Assembly (NCBI RefSeq): GCF_002934685.1
Contig: NZ_NKHL01000116.1
Span: forward strand, 162,936 to 226,935
Length of the DNA: 64,000 nucleotides
Source: Pseudomonas bohemica
Lineage (GTDB): Bacteria > Pseudomonadota > Gammaproteobacteria > Pseudomonadales > Pseudomonadaceae
Direction: 5' to 3'
Positions 24,284 to 32,473 of this stretch are shown here, piece by piece (position 1 is the stretch's first letter; each line of letters opens with the position of its first letter). The notes beneath the pieces were generated by a model. That model was not told the origin of the DNA, did no database searches, and saw only the letters and a program-made list of their open reading frames with translations. Position numbers and translations under genes: made by a program.

Positions 24284-25363
24284 ATGCTTATCGATCTTCA
24301 CGCTCATGCCCCTCTTCCTGGCTATTACAACCAGCACCCGCACTGGGGTCCGTTTTTTGAACAATGCGATGACGGCGATATTCGTCTGCGCGTCGGTAAA
24401 TGGCAGCTGACGCTGGGTTCCCCGGAGCGCAAGGCTGCCGTGCGCGCCGGCCAGGGGCTGAAACTCGAGGAGTACATGGCCAAGTGGGCCGATCCGAAAG
24501 TCCGCCTCGCGGGTATGGATGCGGCAGGGCAGAACCTGCAGGTAGTGTCGGTTCCTTCCCATTGCTACATGTACTGGACCGAGGCCGAATACGCTGTCCC
24601 TTATGCGCGCACGGTCAATGACACCTTTGCCGAATACTGCTCCGCCGCGCCGGATCGTCTGATGTTCTGGGCCCATGCGCCGCTCAATGCACCTGAAGCG
24701 GCCGCCGTGGAACTGCGCCGTGCCTGCACCGAACTCGGTGCCAAGGGGCTTTCGGCTGGCGGTGCGAATTTCGGCGGACTGGAGTTCGACTCGCCGGAGC
24801 TGGATGTGGTCTGGAAAACCCTGTGTGACCTGGACCTGCCCATGTTCATTCATGGTTACAACCAGTCGGTCACCTGGGGTGATCGTGCCAATGAAGACCG
24901 TTATGAAACCACCGCCATCGTCGGCATGCAGTACGACGAAACACGCTGTTTCTGGAACCTGGTGTGCGGTGGCGTGCTGGACCGCTTCCCGGATCTGAAG
25001 GTGTATATCACCCACGGCGGCGGCTATGTGCCGTATCAACTGGGTCGCCTGGCGCAGACCAACAAGAACCTCGACGTCGTGCATAACAAACGTCCTGTTC
25101 TTGACTACATGAAGAACTTCTATTTCGACGTCGAACTGCATGAATTGCCGATGCGTCAGGCACTGATTGAAGTCATCGGCGCCGATCAGATGGTTTACGG
25201 CAGTAATTTCGGTGGCAGCGATGCAGTGCGCCACGATTTGACCCATGGGTTGAAGCTCAGTGACGCCGACCTGCAGAAAATCCGCTGGCAGAACGCTTGC
25301 AAGTTGCTTCACCTGGACCCAGCGAAAATCGGCCAGGTCACACCTGCCAAGGTAGCGGTCTGA
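24284..25363 (+). CDS. Amidohydrolase-2 (ACMSD-like) family protein
   Basis: 359 residues. TIM-barrel metal-dependent hydrolase/decarboxylase: the N-terminal H-x-H metal motif is H6 and H8 (DLHAHA), further metal-site residues in MFIHGYN and ITHGGGYVPYQLGR. The last strand reads VYGSNFGGSD, where family members usually have a GSDYP/GTDYP-type Asp motif, so the Asp position is shifted. Amidohydrolase-2 proteins include ACMSD-type decarboxylases and hydrolases of ring-cleavage products. First gene of a tightly coupled operon with FAH, HACDH and thiolase genes; position fits ditL. Confidence 0.82.
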   Translation: MLIDLHAHAPLPGYYNQHPHWGPFFEQCDDGDIRLRVGKWQLTLGSPERKAAVRAGQGLKLEEYMAKWADPKVRLAGMDAAGQNLQVVSVPSHCYMYWTEAEYAVPYARTVNDTFAEYCSAAPDRLMFWAHAPLNAPEAAAVELRRACTELGAKGLSAGGANFGGLEFDSPELDVVWKTLCDLDLPMFIHGYNQSVTWGDRANEDRYETTAIVGMQYDETRCFWNLVCGGVLDRFPDLKVYITHGGGYVPYQLGRLAQTNKNLDVVHNKRPVLDYMKNFYFDVELHELPMRQALIEVIGADQMVYGSNFGGSDAVRHDLTHGLKLSDADLQKIRWQNACKLLHLDPAKIGQVTPAKVAV

Positions 25364-26232
25364 TGAAACTGGCTCGCTGTTCCTATTTCGAGAGCGGCGT
25401 GTTCTGGGCGGTGGTCGATGTCCAGCAGGACATGGTCACCCCCATTGCCGACGACTTCGGCACGTGGGCGCCCAAGGTGGCGCGGGGGGCCGGCATCAGC
25501 GCGTTGCGGTTTTCGGGCCCGCCGCTGGCCTTGTCCCAGGTCACGCTGCTACCCCCGATCGAGCCGGTGAACCGGGTTGTGGTCGCAGGGGCTAACTATG
25601 CCAAGCATCTGGTCGAGTTCGGTCTCTCGGCGCCGTCGCAGCCGGTCGCGTTTCTCAAGGCTTACGGCGCGCTGATCGGCGCCAATGACCCCATTCGCTT
25701 TCCGCCGCTCACGGCCGAGCTGGACCACGAAGTCGAACTGGTGGCGGTGATCGGCAGCAACGAGGTGGACCTTGACGACCCGCTCGCCTGCGTACTCGGT
25801 TACACCGTCGGCAACGACGTCAGTGCCCGGGATTTGCAGCGCAGTGGTCCGAAAGGAATCGGCATGGACCTCTTTGCTGCCAAGAGCCAGGACAAAACCA
25901 CGGGGCTTGGCCCCTGGATCGTGACCAAGGACGAGCTTCCCGCAGGTTCACCCCGCCTGCGCCTGACGCTCAAGGTCAATGGCCAGACCCGCCAGGATGG
26001 CAACACGGCCGACATGACCTGGGACGTCGGCGAGCTGATTGCCTTTGTTCAGCAGCGCTCCAGTTTCGCCTGCGGTGATGTGTTGTTTACCGGATCTCCA
26101 GCGGGGGTCGGCATGGGTACGGGCGTATTCCTCAATCCCGGAGATGTGGTCGAAGCCAGCATTGAAGGCATTGGCATCTTGCGCAACGTCGTGGGTGAAA
26201 AGTCACCCGTCAAATCGAAGGTCTCGGCATGA
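25363..26232 (+). CDS. Fumarylacetoacetate hydrolase-fold enzyme
   Basis: 289 residues. FAH domain with metal-ligand stretch LDHEVELVAV, GNDVSARD, FTGSPAGVGMG and PGDVVEASIEGIG. Clear paralogue of ditD at 10446-11327 (shared FW at residue ~15, shared LPPIEPxxRVxxxGxNY block). The start codon overlaps the preceding stop (TGATG) and its stop overlaps the following start (ATGA). Likely hydrolysis, isomerisation or decarboxylation of a beta-keto or enol intermediate. Position fits ditM. Confidence 0.85.
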   Translation: MKLARCSYFESGVFWAVVDVQQDMVTPIADDFGTWAPKVARGAGISALRFSGPPLALSQVTLLPPIEPVNRVVVAGANYAKHLVEFGLSAPSQPVAFLKAYGALIGANDPIRFPPLTAELDHEVELVAVIGSNEVDLDDPLACVLGYTVGNDVSARDLQRSGPKGIGMDLFAAKSQDKTTGLGPWIVTKDELPAGSPRLRLTLKVNGQTRQDGNTADMTWDVGELIAFVQQRSSFACGDVLFTGSPAGVGMGTGVFLNPGDVVEASIEGIGILRNVVGEKSPVKSKVSA

Positions 26233-27134
26233 GTATGGATAAAAACAACAAGGTGGTAGTGGTCGGCGCCGGACTGATGGGCACCGGTATCGCGCACGGT
26301 TTTGTCAGCTCCGGATTCCCCACGGTACTGGTCGATACCAGCGCGCAGTCACTGAGTAACGCCCGAGCGGCGATCGAAAACATACTGAAGAGCGGGGTCA
26401 GCCTGGGCAAGGTTTCGGCCGAGCAGGCTGAGGCCTCAATGGCCCGGCTCAGTACCGCGGGTGATCTGGGTGAGGCTGCAAGCGGCGCGAACTGGTTGGT
26501 GGAAACCGTTTCCGAGCAACTGGCGATCAAGAAAGCCATCGTGGCCCAGGCTGCACCGTTGCTGGCACCTGACGCGATCATCGCGACCAACACCTCGGCA
26601 TTGAGCGTCACCGAAATTGCAGCCTCGATCGACAGCGCCGAGCGGGTCATCGGCATGCACTTCTTCAATCCGGTGCACAAGATGAAGCTGGTCGAGCTCG
26701 TGCGTGGGCTGGCCACCAGCGACGAAACCGTCGCCCGCACCCGCGATCTGTGCGACGCCATGGGCAAAACGTCGATCATCGTCAATGAGTCGCCGGGGCT
26801 GACCACCAGCCGAATGTCCGCAATGCTGGGGAACGAGGCCATGTACATGCTGCAGGAAGGCATCGCGAGCGCCGAAGACATCGACACCGCGTTGCGCATG
26901 GGTTTCAACCACCCGATGGGGCCACTGGAGCTGGGTGATCTGACGGGCTGGGATACCAGGCTTTCGGTTCTGCGGTATCTGCATCAGACACTGGGCGAGA
27001 AATTCCGCCCTTGCCCGTTGATCATCAAGATGGTCGCGGCCGGGCGATTGGGCCGGAAGACCGGGCATGGCGTCTATCGCTATGAGGACAACAAGGCGGT
27101 ATCAGGCAGCGGCCTGCGAGCGAGCGTGCTATGA
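26229..27134 (+). CDS. 3-hydroxyacyl-CoA dehydrogenase
   Basis: 301 residues. NAD-binding VVGAGLMGTG (residues 12-20), catalytic His region MHFFNPVHKMKLVELV, and C-terminal domain NHPMGPLELGDLTGWD. The first codons include AACAACAA (26244-26251), a CA motif inside the start of the gene. Overlaps both neighbours by 4 bases. It oxidises the 3-hydroxyacyl-CoA of ring-derived CoA thioesters before thiolysis. Position fits ditN. Confidence 0.92.
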   Translation: MSMDKNNKVVVVGAGLMGTGIAHGFVSSGFPTVLVDTSAQSLSNARAAIENILKSGVSLGKVSAEQAEASMARLSTAGDLGEAASGANWLVETVSEQLAIKKAIVAQAAPLLAPDAIIATNTSALSVTEIAASIDSAERVIGMHFFNPVHKMKLVELVRGLATSDETVARTRDLCDAMGKTSIIVNESPGLTTSRMSAMLGNEAMYMLQEGIASAEDIDTALRMGFNHPMGPLELGDLTGWDTRLSVLRYLHQTLGEKFRPCPLIIKMVAAGRLGRKTGHGVYRYEDNKAVSGSGLRASVL

Positions 27135-28306
27135 AAGAGATTGTGATTGTCGATGCCCTGCGCACGCCTGTCGGTCGCTTTCGCGGCAGCCTGGCAGGGG
27201 TGCGTGCCGATCACCTGGGCGCTTTGGTGATCAATGCGTTGGTCGAGCGTAATGACCTGTCTCCGGCGCTCGTCGACGATGTGATTTTCGGTTGCGTCAC
27301 CCAGATTGGCGAGCAGTCGGCGAACATCGCACGTACTGCGCTGCTAGGCGCTGGCTGGCCAGACAGCATCCCCGGACTGACGCTGGACCGCAAATGCGGG
27401 TCGGGGGAAGCGGCAGTGCATGCGGCGGCGGGTTTCATTGCATCGGGGATGGCGCAGATCGTCGTCGCAGGCGGTGCCGAGAACATGAGTCGCGTGCCGA
27501 TGGGCAGTAACCGCGATCTGCACGGCGAGGCGTTCGGCTGGATGGCCAGTGAACGTTATGAGCTCACCAGCCAGGGCGAAGCCGCCGAACGGATTGTCGA
27601 TAAATGGAATCTGAGCCGCGAGGCGCTGGACGACTACGCCTTTACCAGCCATGAGCGAGCGGCGAAAGCCAGTGATGCCGGTTATTTCGACAGCCAGCTG
27701 TTGCCGGTGCCAGTCCAATCCCTGCGCGAGAAGCAGCTGACGGATCCGGCCACCGCGCTGCTCAGCGACGAAACCATCCGCCGCGACACCTCCCGGGAAA
27801 AGCTGGCCACGCTGAAAACCAGCTTTCGCCCGGAGAATGGGCGAATCACCGCTGGCAACTCCTCACAGATATCCGACGGTGCTGCCGCGTTGCTGATCAT
27901 GGATGGCGAAGTGGCCCGTCGCCACGGACTCAAACCCCGCGCGCGCATCGTCGCCTTTGCGACCGTGGGCACCGATCCGACGCTGATGCTGACCGGCCCC
28001 ATCGAAGCGACCGCCAAGGTGCTCAAGAAGGCTGGGCTGCAGCTCGATGACATCGACCTGTTCGAGGTCAACGAAGCGTTCGCCTCGGTGCCCCTGGCCT
28101 GGATGCATGAGACGGGAGTCAGTCACGACCGTCTGAATGTCAACGGCGGGGCCATTGCGCTGGGGCATCCACTGGGCGCCAGCGGTGCACGGCTGATGAC
28201 CACACTGCTGAACGAGCTGGAGCGGCGGGGCGCGCGATATGGGCTGCAGGCGATCTGCTGCGCCGGTGGGCTGGGCACTGCGACCATAATCGAGCGTCTG
28301 GATTGA
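27131..28306 (+). CDS. Acetyl-CoA acyltransferase (thiolase)
   Basis: 391 residues, canonical thiolase: nucleophile C89 (DRKCGSGEAA), H346 in ALGHPLGASG and C377 in CCAGGLG. In contrast to DitF all catalytic residues are present, so it should perform real thiolytic cleavage of 3-ketoacyl-CoA. Translationally coupled to the upstream dehydrogenase (ATGA). Position fits ditO. Confidence 0.93.
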   Translation: MKEIVIVDALRTPVGRFRGSLAGVRADHLGALVINALVERNDLSPALVDDVIFGCVTQIGEQSANIARTALLGAGWPDSIPGLTLDRKCGSGEAAVHAAAGFIASGMAQIVVAGGAENMSRVPMGSNRDLHGEAFGWMASERYELTSQGEAAERIVDKWNLSREALDDYAFTSHERAAKASDAGYFDSQLLPVPVQSLREKQLTDPATALLSDETIRRDTSREKLATLKTSFRPENGRITAGNSSQISDGAAALLIMDGEVARRHGLKPRARIVAFATVGTDPTLMLTGPIEATAKVLKKAGLQLDDIDLFEVNEAFASVPLAWMHETGVSHDRLNVNGGAIALGHPLGASGARLMTTLLNELERRGARYGLQAICCAGGLGTATIIERLD

Positions 28307-28322
28307 GCGGCAGTGTTACGAG

Positions 28323-28341
28323 TCAGATATATAAATTGTGT
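28323..28341 (+). promoter_or_regulatory. Partial dyad operator upstream of P450 gene
   Basis: TCAG-N11-GTGT at 28323-28341, followed by TCACG. The right arm (GTGTTC) is perfect, the left arm is degenerate; -35/-10 matches are weak. Confidence 0.4.
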
Positions 28342-28413
28342 TCACGTATTTTCTGATCGCCTAGACTCAACCCGTTGCTGCGCCATTTAGCCTGGTGCAT
28401 CCGCCAAAAAATG

Positions 28414-28425
28414 AACAATAAGAAA
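28414..28425 (+). promoter_or_regulatory. CA motif before P450 gene
   Basis: AACAATAAGAAA joined to the AAAGGAG ribosome binding site, about 10-20 bases before the start at 28436. Confidence 0.6.
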
Positions 28426-28435
28426 GGAGATGATC

Positions 28436-29710
28436 ATGTCCGTTCAGGCGCAAAGCAATCTGAACAAGGAATTCGCCAATGTCGCCAGCAATTATCGTGG
28501 CAGCGATGTAGACCTGCAGACCGTCTACGCAGAGGCGCGCAGAAACACGCCGATCCTGGAAGGCAATTTCATGGCCGGCCTGGGCGTGCCATCGATTGCG
28601 GGCCTGGACCCCAACCGTCCGACCTTTACCTTGTTCAAATACGATGACGTCATGGCCGTGATGCGTGATGCGAAGAACTTCACCAGTGGGTTCATTGCCG
28701 AAGGCCTGGGTGCCTTCTTCGACGGGCTGATTCTCACGGCGATGGACGGCGAGGCGCACAAGAACATCCGCAACCTGCTGCAACCGGTGTTCATGCCTGA
28801 AACCGTCAATCGCTGGAAGGAAACCAAGATCGACAGGGTGATCCGCGAGGAATACATCAAGCCCCTGGTAGCGGCGAAATCGGCGGACCTGATGGACTTC
28901 GGGCTGTACTTCCCCATTCGGGTAATTTACGCGCTGATCGGCTTCCCTGAAGACAAACCCGAGGAAATCGAGCAATACGCCGCATGGGCCCTGGCCATTC
29001 TCGCGGGGCCACAGGTGGATCCCGAGAAGGCCGCCGCGGCGCGTGGTGCGGCCATGCACGCGGCCCAGGCCCTGTACGATGTCGTCAAATTGGTGGTAGC
29101 TGAGCGCAGGGCAAAGGGCGCGGACAGCGATGACCTGATCAGCCGCCTGATTCGCGCCGAGTACGAAGGGCGATCGCTGGACGATCATGAAATCGCGACC
29201 TTTGTCCGATCCTTGTTGCCGGCAGCCAGCGAAACCACGACGCGCACGTTCGGCACGCTGCTGACCCTGCTGCTGGAAAATCCGCAAACCCTGGAACGGG
29301 TGCGTAACGACCGCAGCCTGGTCAACAAGGCCATCGACGAGGCGGTGCGGTTCGAGCCGGTCGCCACCTTCAAGGTACGCCAGACAGCGCAGGACACCGT
29401 GATCCGCGGCGTGCAAATTCCCAAGGGCGCGATGGTGCAATGCATCGTGTCGTCGGCCAACCGTGACGAAGACGCATTCGAGAATGCCGACAAATTCGAC
29501 ATCGATCGCAAGCCGCGCCCTTCGTTTGGTTTCGGTTTCGGCCCGCACATGTGCATCGGCCAGTTTGTCGCCAAAACCGAAATCAATTGCGCGATCAACG
29601 CGATTCTGGACCTGCTGCCCAACATCCGCCTGGATCCCGACAAACCCGCACCACAGATTGTCGGAGCACAGCTGCGTGGCCCTCATGAGGTCCATGTGAT
29701 CTGGGATTGA
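28436..29710 (+). CDS. ditQ: Cytochrome P450, CYP226-like
   Basis: 424 residues. I-helix LLPAASETTTRTF with the acid/Thr region, ExxR in DEAVRFEPV, and haem loop FGFGPHMCIG with the cysteine ligand near residue 373. Two in-frame ATGs exist (28430 and 28436); AAAGGAG touches the first, so the second with 6-base spacing is preferred. Closely related to the partial P450 at the left edge. P450s of the CYP226 family hydroxylate abietanes, with DitQ implicated in dehydroabietic acid oxidation in Pseudomonas abietaniphila; assignment to ditQ rather than ditU is tentative. Confidence 0.88.
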   Translation: MSVQAQSNLNKEFANVASNYRGSDVDLQTVYAEARRNTPILEGNFMAGLGVPSIAGLDPNRPTFTLFKYDDVMAVMRDAKNFTSGFIAEGLGAFFDGLILTAMDGEAHKNIRNLLQPVFMPETVNRWKETKIDRVIREEYIKPLVAAKSADLMDFGLYFPIRVIYALIGFPEDKPEEIEQYAAWALAILAGPQVDPEKAAAARGAAMHAAQALYDVVKLVVAERRAKGADSDDLISRLIRAEYEGRSLDDHEIATFVRSLLPAASETTTRTFGTLLTLLLENPQTLERVRNDRSLVNKAIDEAVRFEPVATFKVRQTAQDTVIRGVQIPKGAMVQCIVSSANRDEDAFENADKFDIDRKPRPSFGFGFGPHMCIGQFVAKTEINCAINAILDLLPNIRLDPDKPAPQIVGAQLRGPHEVHVIWD

Positions 29711-29740
29711 CGGCAGCCGCAGCGTATCCGCAACCGGTGA

Positions 29741-29768
29741 CCCGTGCCCGCAAAGGCGCGGGTTTTTT
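29741..29768 (+). terminator. Intrinsic terminator after P450 gene
   Basis: 8-bp stem CCCGTGCC/GGCGCGGG with one G-T pair and loop CGCAAA, followed by six Ts. Confidence 0.85.
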
Positions 29769-29808
29769 ATTTTGCGCTGCAAAAAACGGCGTTTTATCTG
29801 AATTTATA

Positions 29809-29837
29809 TGAACACAATCAAATAAAGTGTTTAATTA
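29809..29837 (+). promoter_or_regulatory. Promoter with embedded dyad operator of the amidohydrolase/acyl-CoA dehydrogenase operon
   Basis: -35 TGAACA (29809-29814), 17-base spacer, -10 TAATTA (29832-29837). Perfect dyad ACAC-N11-GTGT at 29812-29830, extended to GAACAC/GTGTTT. Confidence 0.72.
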
Positions 29838-29866
29838 CTGACGAGTGTGATCTATGATTCAGGCAC

Positions 29867-29878
29867 AACAACAAACAA
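29867..29878 (+). promoter_or_regulatory. CA motif before amidohydrolase gene
   Basis: AACAACAAACAA, 22-33 bases before the ATG at 29900. Confidence 0.6.
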
Positions 29879-29899
29879 CCCGTTGAGAAGGGAAGAGCA

Positions 29900-31207
29900 A
29901 TGAAAATTGATGATCTGATTCTCGTCAGTGTTGACGACCACGCCATCGAACCACCGAACGCATTCGCCCGTCACATGCCCGCGCGCTTCAAAGGCCGCGA
30001 ACCTCACGTCGTGAGGACTGGCGATCGCGATGTCTGGGTTTTCGAAGAGCAGGCCACCGGATACATGGGCCTGAACTCTGTGGTTGGACGGCCTAAAGAA
30101 GAATATGGCATGGAGCCATTGGGTTACGACCAGATGCGCCGGGGCACCTGGAACATCAAGGACCGTGTCGATGACATGAGTGCCAACGGTGTGCTGGGCT
30201 CGTTGTGTTTCCCGACGTTCCCAGGCTTTGCCGGACAGCGCTTCCAGGTTCACGCCGACCGTGATGTGTCCCTTGCCGCGATTCAAGCCTACAACGACTG
30301 GCATTTGCATGACTGGTGTAACGCTGCGCCAGGTCGCTTCATCCCGCTGATGCTGGTGCCGTGGTGGGACATGCAGGCCGCCGCCGCAGAAGTCAATCGT
30401 ATGGCCAGACAGGGCGTGCATGCGCTGTCGCTCTCCGACAACCCGGCAATTCACGGCTACCCGTCGATCCACAGCGATTACTGGGATCCGCTGTGGAAAG
30501 CCTGCTCCGACAACAAAGTGGTGATCTGCTGCCATATCGGGACCGGCGTCAAGGCCAATCACGCCTCGGACCTGTCGCCGATCGATGCGTGGATCACCTC
30601 CATGCCGATCTCCATTGCCAACTCCGCTGCAGACTGGATCTGGGCGCCGATGTGGAAGAAATTCCCCGACTTGCGCATGGCGCTGTCCGAAGGTAGCATC
30701 GGCTGGGTGCCGTATCTGCTGGAGCGGGCGGACTTCACCCATCGCCACCATAAGGCCTGGACCAATGCCAATTTCGGCGACAAGATGCCGAGCGACATCT
30801 TCCACAAGCACATCATCACCTGCTTCATCGAAGACAAGTTCGGTCTGCAGAACCTGAGCTTCATGAACGAGGACATGGTGACCTGGGAGAGCGACTACCC
30901 GCATTCCGACTGCACCTGGCCGGAGTCGCCGGAAACCGCGTGGGAGGGCCTCCGGCATCTGCCCGACCAGACGATCAACAAGCTGACCCACCTCAACGCG
31001 ATGCGCGAGTTCTCGTACGATCCGTTCTCCATCCTGGGGCGCGAGAACTGCACGGTTGGCGCGCTGCGCGCGCAGGCCACCCACGTCAAAGTCGAGCCGG
31101 CCCTGGGCCTTGGCGGCGCCGACCATGGCCGTGAAGACGGCAAACCGGTGACCTCCGGTGACATCAACGCGATGTTCGAGAAAGCGGACGCGCAAACCGC
31201 GCTGTAA
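29900..31207 (+). CDS. Amidohydrolase-2 family protein
   Basis: 435 residues, TIM-barrel hydrolase/decarboxylase. The N-terminal motif is SVDDHAIEP (D-D-H-x-x-E-P, typical of the long subgroup with VD-H), then KVVICCHIGTG, LSEGSIGWVPYLLER and the metal-site WESDYPHSD. This subgroup is frequent in actinobacterial and proteobacterial steroid and terpenoid clusters. RBS AAGGGAAGAG before ATG. Different subgroup from the shorter enzyme at 24284. Substrate unknown; a ring-opening hydrolysis or decarboxylation step is likely. Confidence 0.85.
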   Translation: MKIDDLILVSVDDHAIEPPNAFARHMPARFKGREPHVVRTGDRDVWVFEEQATGYMGLNSVVGRPKEEYGMEPLGYDQMRRGTWNIKDRVDDMSANGVLGSLCFPTFPGFAGQRFQVHADRDVSLAAIQAYNDWHLHDWCNAAPGRFIPLMLVPWWDMQAAAAEVNRMARQGVHALSLSDNPAIHGYPSIHSDYWDPLWKACSDNKVVICCHIGTGVKANHASDLSPIDAWITSMPISIANSAADWIWAPMWKKFPDLRMALSEGSIGWVPYLLERADFTHRHHKAWTNANFGDKMPSDIFHKHIITCFIEDKFGLQNLSFMNEDMVTWESDYPHSDCTWPESPETAWEGLRHLPDQTINKLTHLNAMREFSYDPFSILGRENCTVGALRAQATHVKVEPALGLGGADHGREDGKPVTSGDINAMFEKADAQTAL

Positions 31208-31322
31208 CGCCGCAACGCTCATCCCGGACAAGCCACGCACTTGTCGGGGATGAGCGAAACGGTTGTGCACGTCATGCGGACGATGCGTTCGCTTTTTGCA
31301 TGTCCTGTTTTCGAGAACATTC

Positions 31323-32471
31323 ATGGCCATCAATGAATTTACCTACAGCCGGATTCCAGCTGAGGCTGAAGCGCTGCGCGCCGAGGTGCGCCAGTTTCTC
31401 GCTCAAACGCTGACCGATTACCCGCCTGCGCTGCGGGCACAGTCGTGGATGGGCTTCGACGCCGGCTTCAGCAAGGCCCTTGGCGCCAAGGGCTGGCTCG
31501 GCATGGCGCTTCCCAAGGAGTACGGCGGAACGCAAGCCGGTTTTTTTGCGCGTTATGTCATCAGTGAAGAACTGCTCGCCGCGGGTGCGCCGGTGTCGGC
31601 ACACTGGATTGCGGATCGACAAAGCGGCCCGCTGATTAACAAGTTCGGCACACATGCCCAACGCGACCGCTACCTGCCCGCCATCTGCCGTGGCGAGAGC
31701 TATTTCTGCATTGGCATGAGTGAACCCGGTTCCGGTTCGGACCTGGCGTCCATCCGCTCAACGGCGGTACGGGACGGCGAAGGTTGGCGAGTCAATGGAC
31801 AGAAAGTCTGGACCACCAACGCCCATCATTCCCACTACATGATTGCCTTGCTGCGCACCGGTGATAAACAGACCGCGCGGCATGAAGGCATGTCGCAGTT
31901 CATCGTCGATCTCCGCTTGCCGGGCATCACTGTGCGGCCAATACGCGATCTGGCAGGTGGCGAGCATTTCAATGAGGTGTTCTTTGACGATGTTTATCTT
32001 GCCGATGACGCCCTGATCGGCAGCGAGGGGAAGGGTTGGGAGCAGGTCACGGCCGAGCTTGCGTTTGAGCGAAGCGGTCCCGAGCGTTTTCTCAGTTCCA
32101 TGGCCCTGATCAAGACCATGATCGACGCCATCGGGACTCAGCCCGATGCTCTGCAAGCAGCAGAAATCGGTCGCTTGACCGCAAGGCTGGCAACGTTGCG
32201 CAACATGTCGCTGGCCGTCACCGCGCAATTGGCCGAGGGCGCTCATCCGGCCTGGGCCGCTTCGTGCGTCAAGGATTTGGGCAACGCGTTCGAGCAGGAG
32301 ATTCCCGAGCTCGCGCAGCGACTGCTGGACATCGAGCCCAGACAGCGCGGCGGCAGCGATCACGCACAGGTTCTGGCCTACCTGACGCAAATGGCGCCTT
32401 CTTTCTCATTGCGTGGCGGCACCCGCGAGATTCTTCGTGGGATCATCGCCCGTGGCCTGGGGTTGCGATAA
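31323..32471 (+). CDS. Acyl-CoA dehydrogenase (probable catalytic subunit of heteromeric enzyme)
   Basis: 382 residues. FAD/substrate motifs CIGMSEPGSGSDLAS and VNGQKVWTTNAHHSHYMI. The sequence ELAFERSGPERFLSS carries the likely catalytic Glu region, and the C-terminus SLRGGTREILRGIIARGLG replaces the classical YGGTxEI motif. Such proteins pair with a second, shorter ACAD to form alpha2beta2 enzymes in steroid ring and side-chain degradation. The next gene (2-base gap) is exactly such a partner. The ATG at 31323 is chosen from homology of its opening; the upstream ribosome binding site is weak. Confidence 0.88.
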   Translation: MAINEFTYSRIPAEAEALRAEVRQFLAQTLTDYPPALRAQSWMGFDAGFSKALGAKGWLGMALPKEYGGTQAGFFARYVISEELLAAGAPVSAHWIADRQSGPLINKFGTHAQRDRYLPAICRGESYFCIGMSEPGSGSDLASIRSTAVRDGEGWRVNGQKVWTTNAHHSHYMIALLRTGDKQTARHEGMSQFIVDLRLPGITVRPIRDLAGGEHFNEVFFDDVYLADDALIGSEGKGWEQVTAELAFERSGPERFLSSMALIKTMIDAIGTQPDALQAAEIGRLTARLATLRNMSLAVTAQLAEGAHPAWAASCVKDLGNAFEQEIPELAQRLLDIEPRQRGGSDHAQVLAYLTQMAPSFSLRGGTREILRGIIARGLGLR

Positions 32472-32473
32472 TC

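Noticed and set aside
28367..29782. Long minus-strand open frame opposite the P450 gene
   Set aside because: It mirrors a strongly supported P450 with correct motifs; its translation is Arg/His/Gln-rich and resembles no family.
29852..31333. Long minus-strand open frame opposite the amidohydrolase
   Set aside because: High-GC shadow of a coding strand with clear metal-site motifs and RBS.
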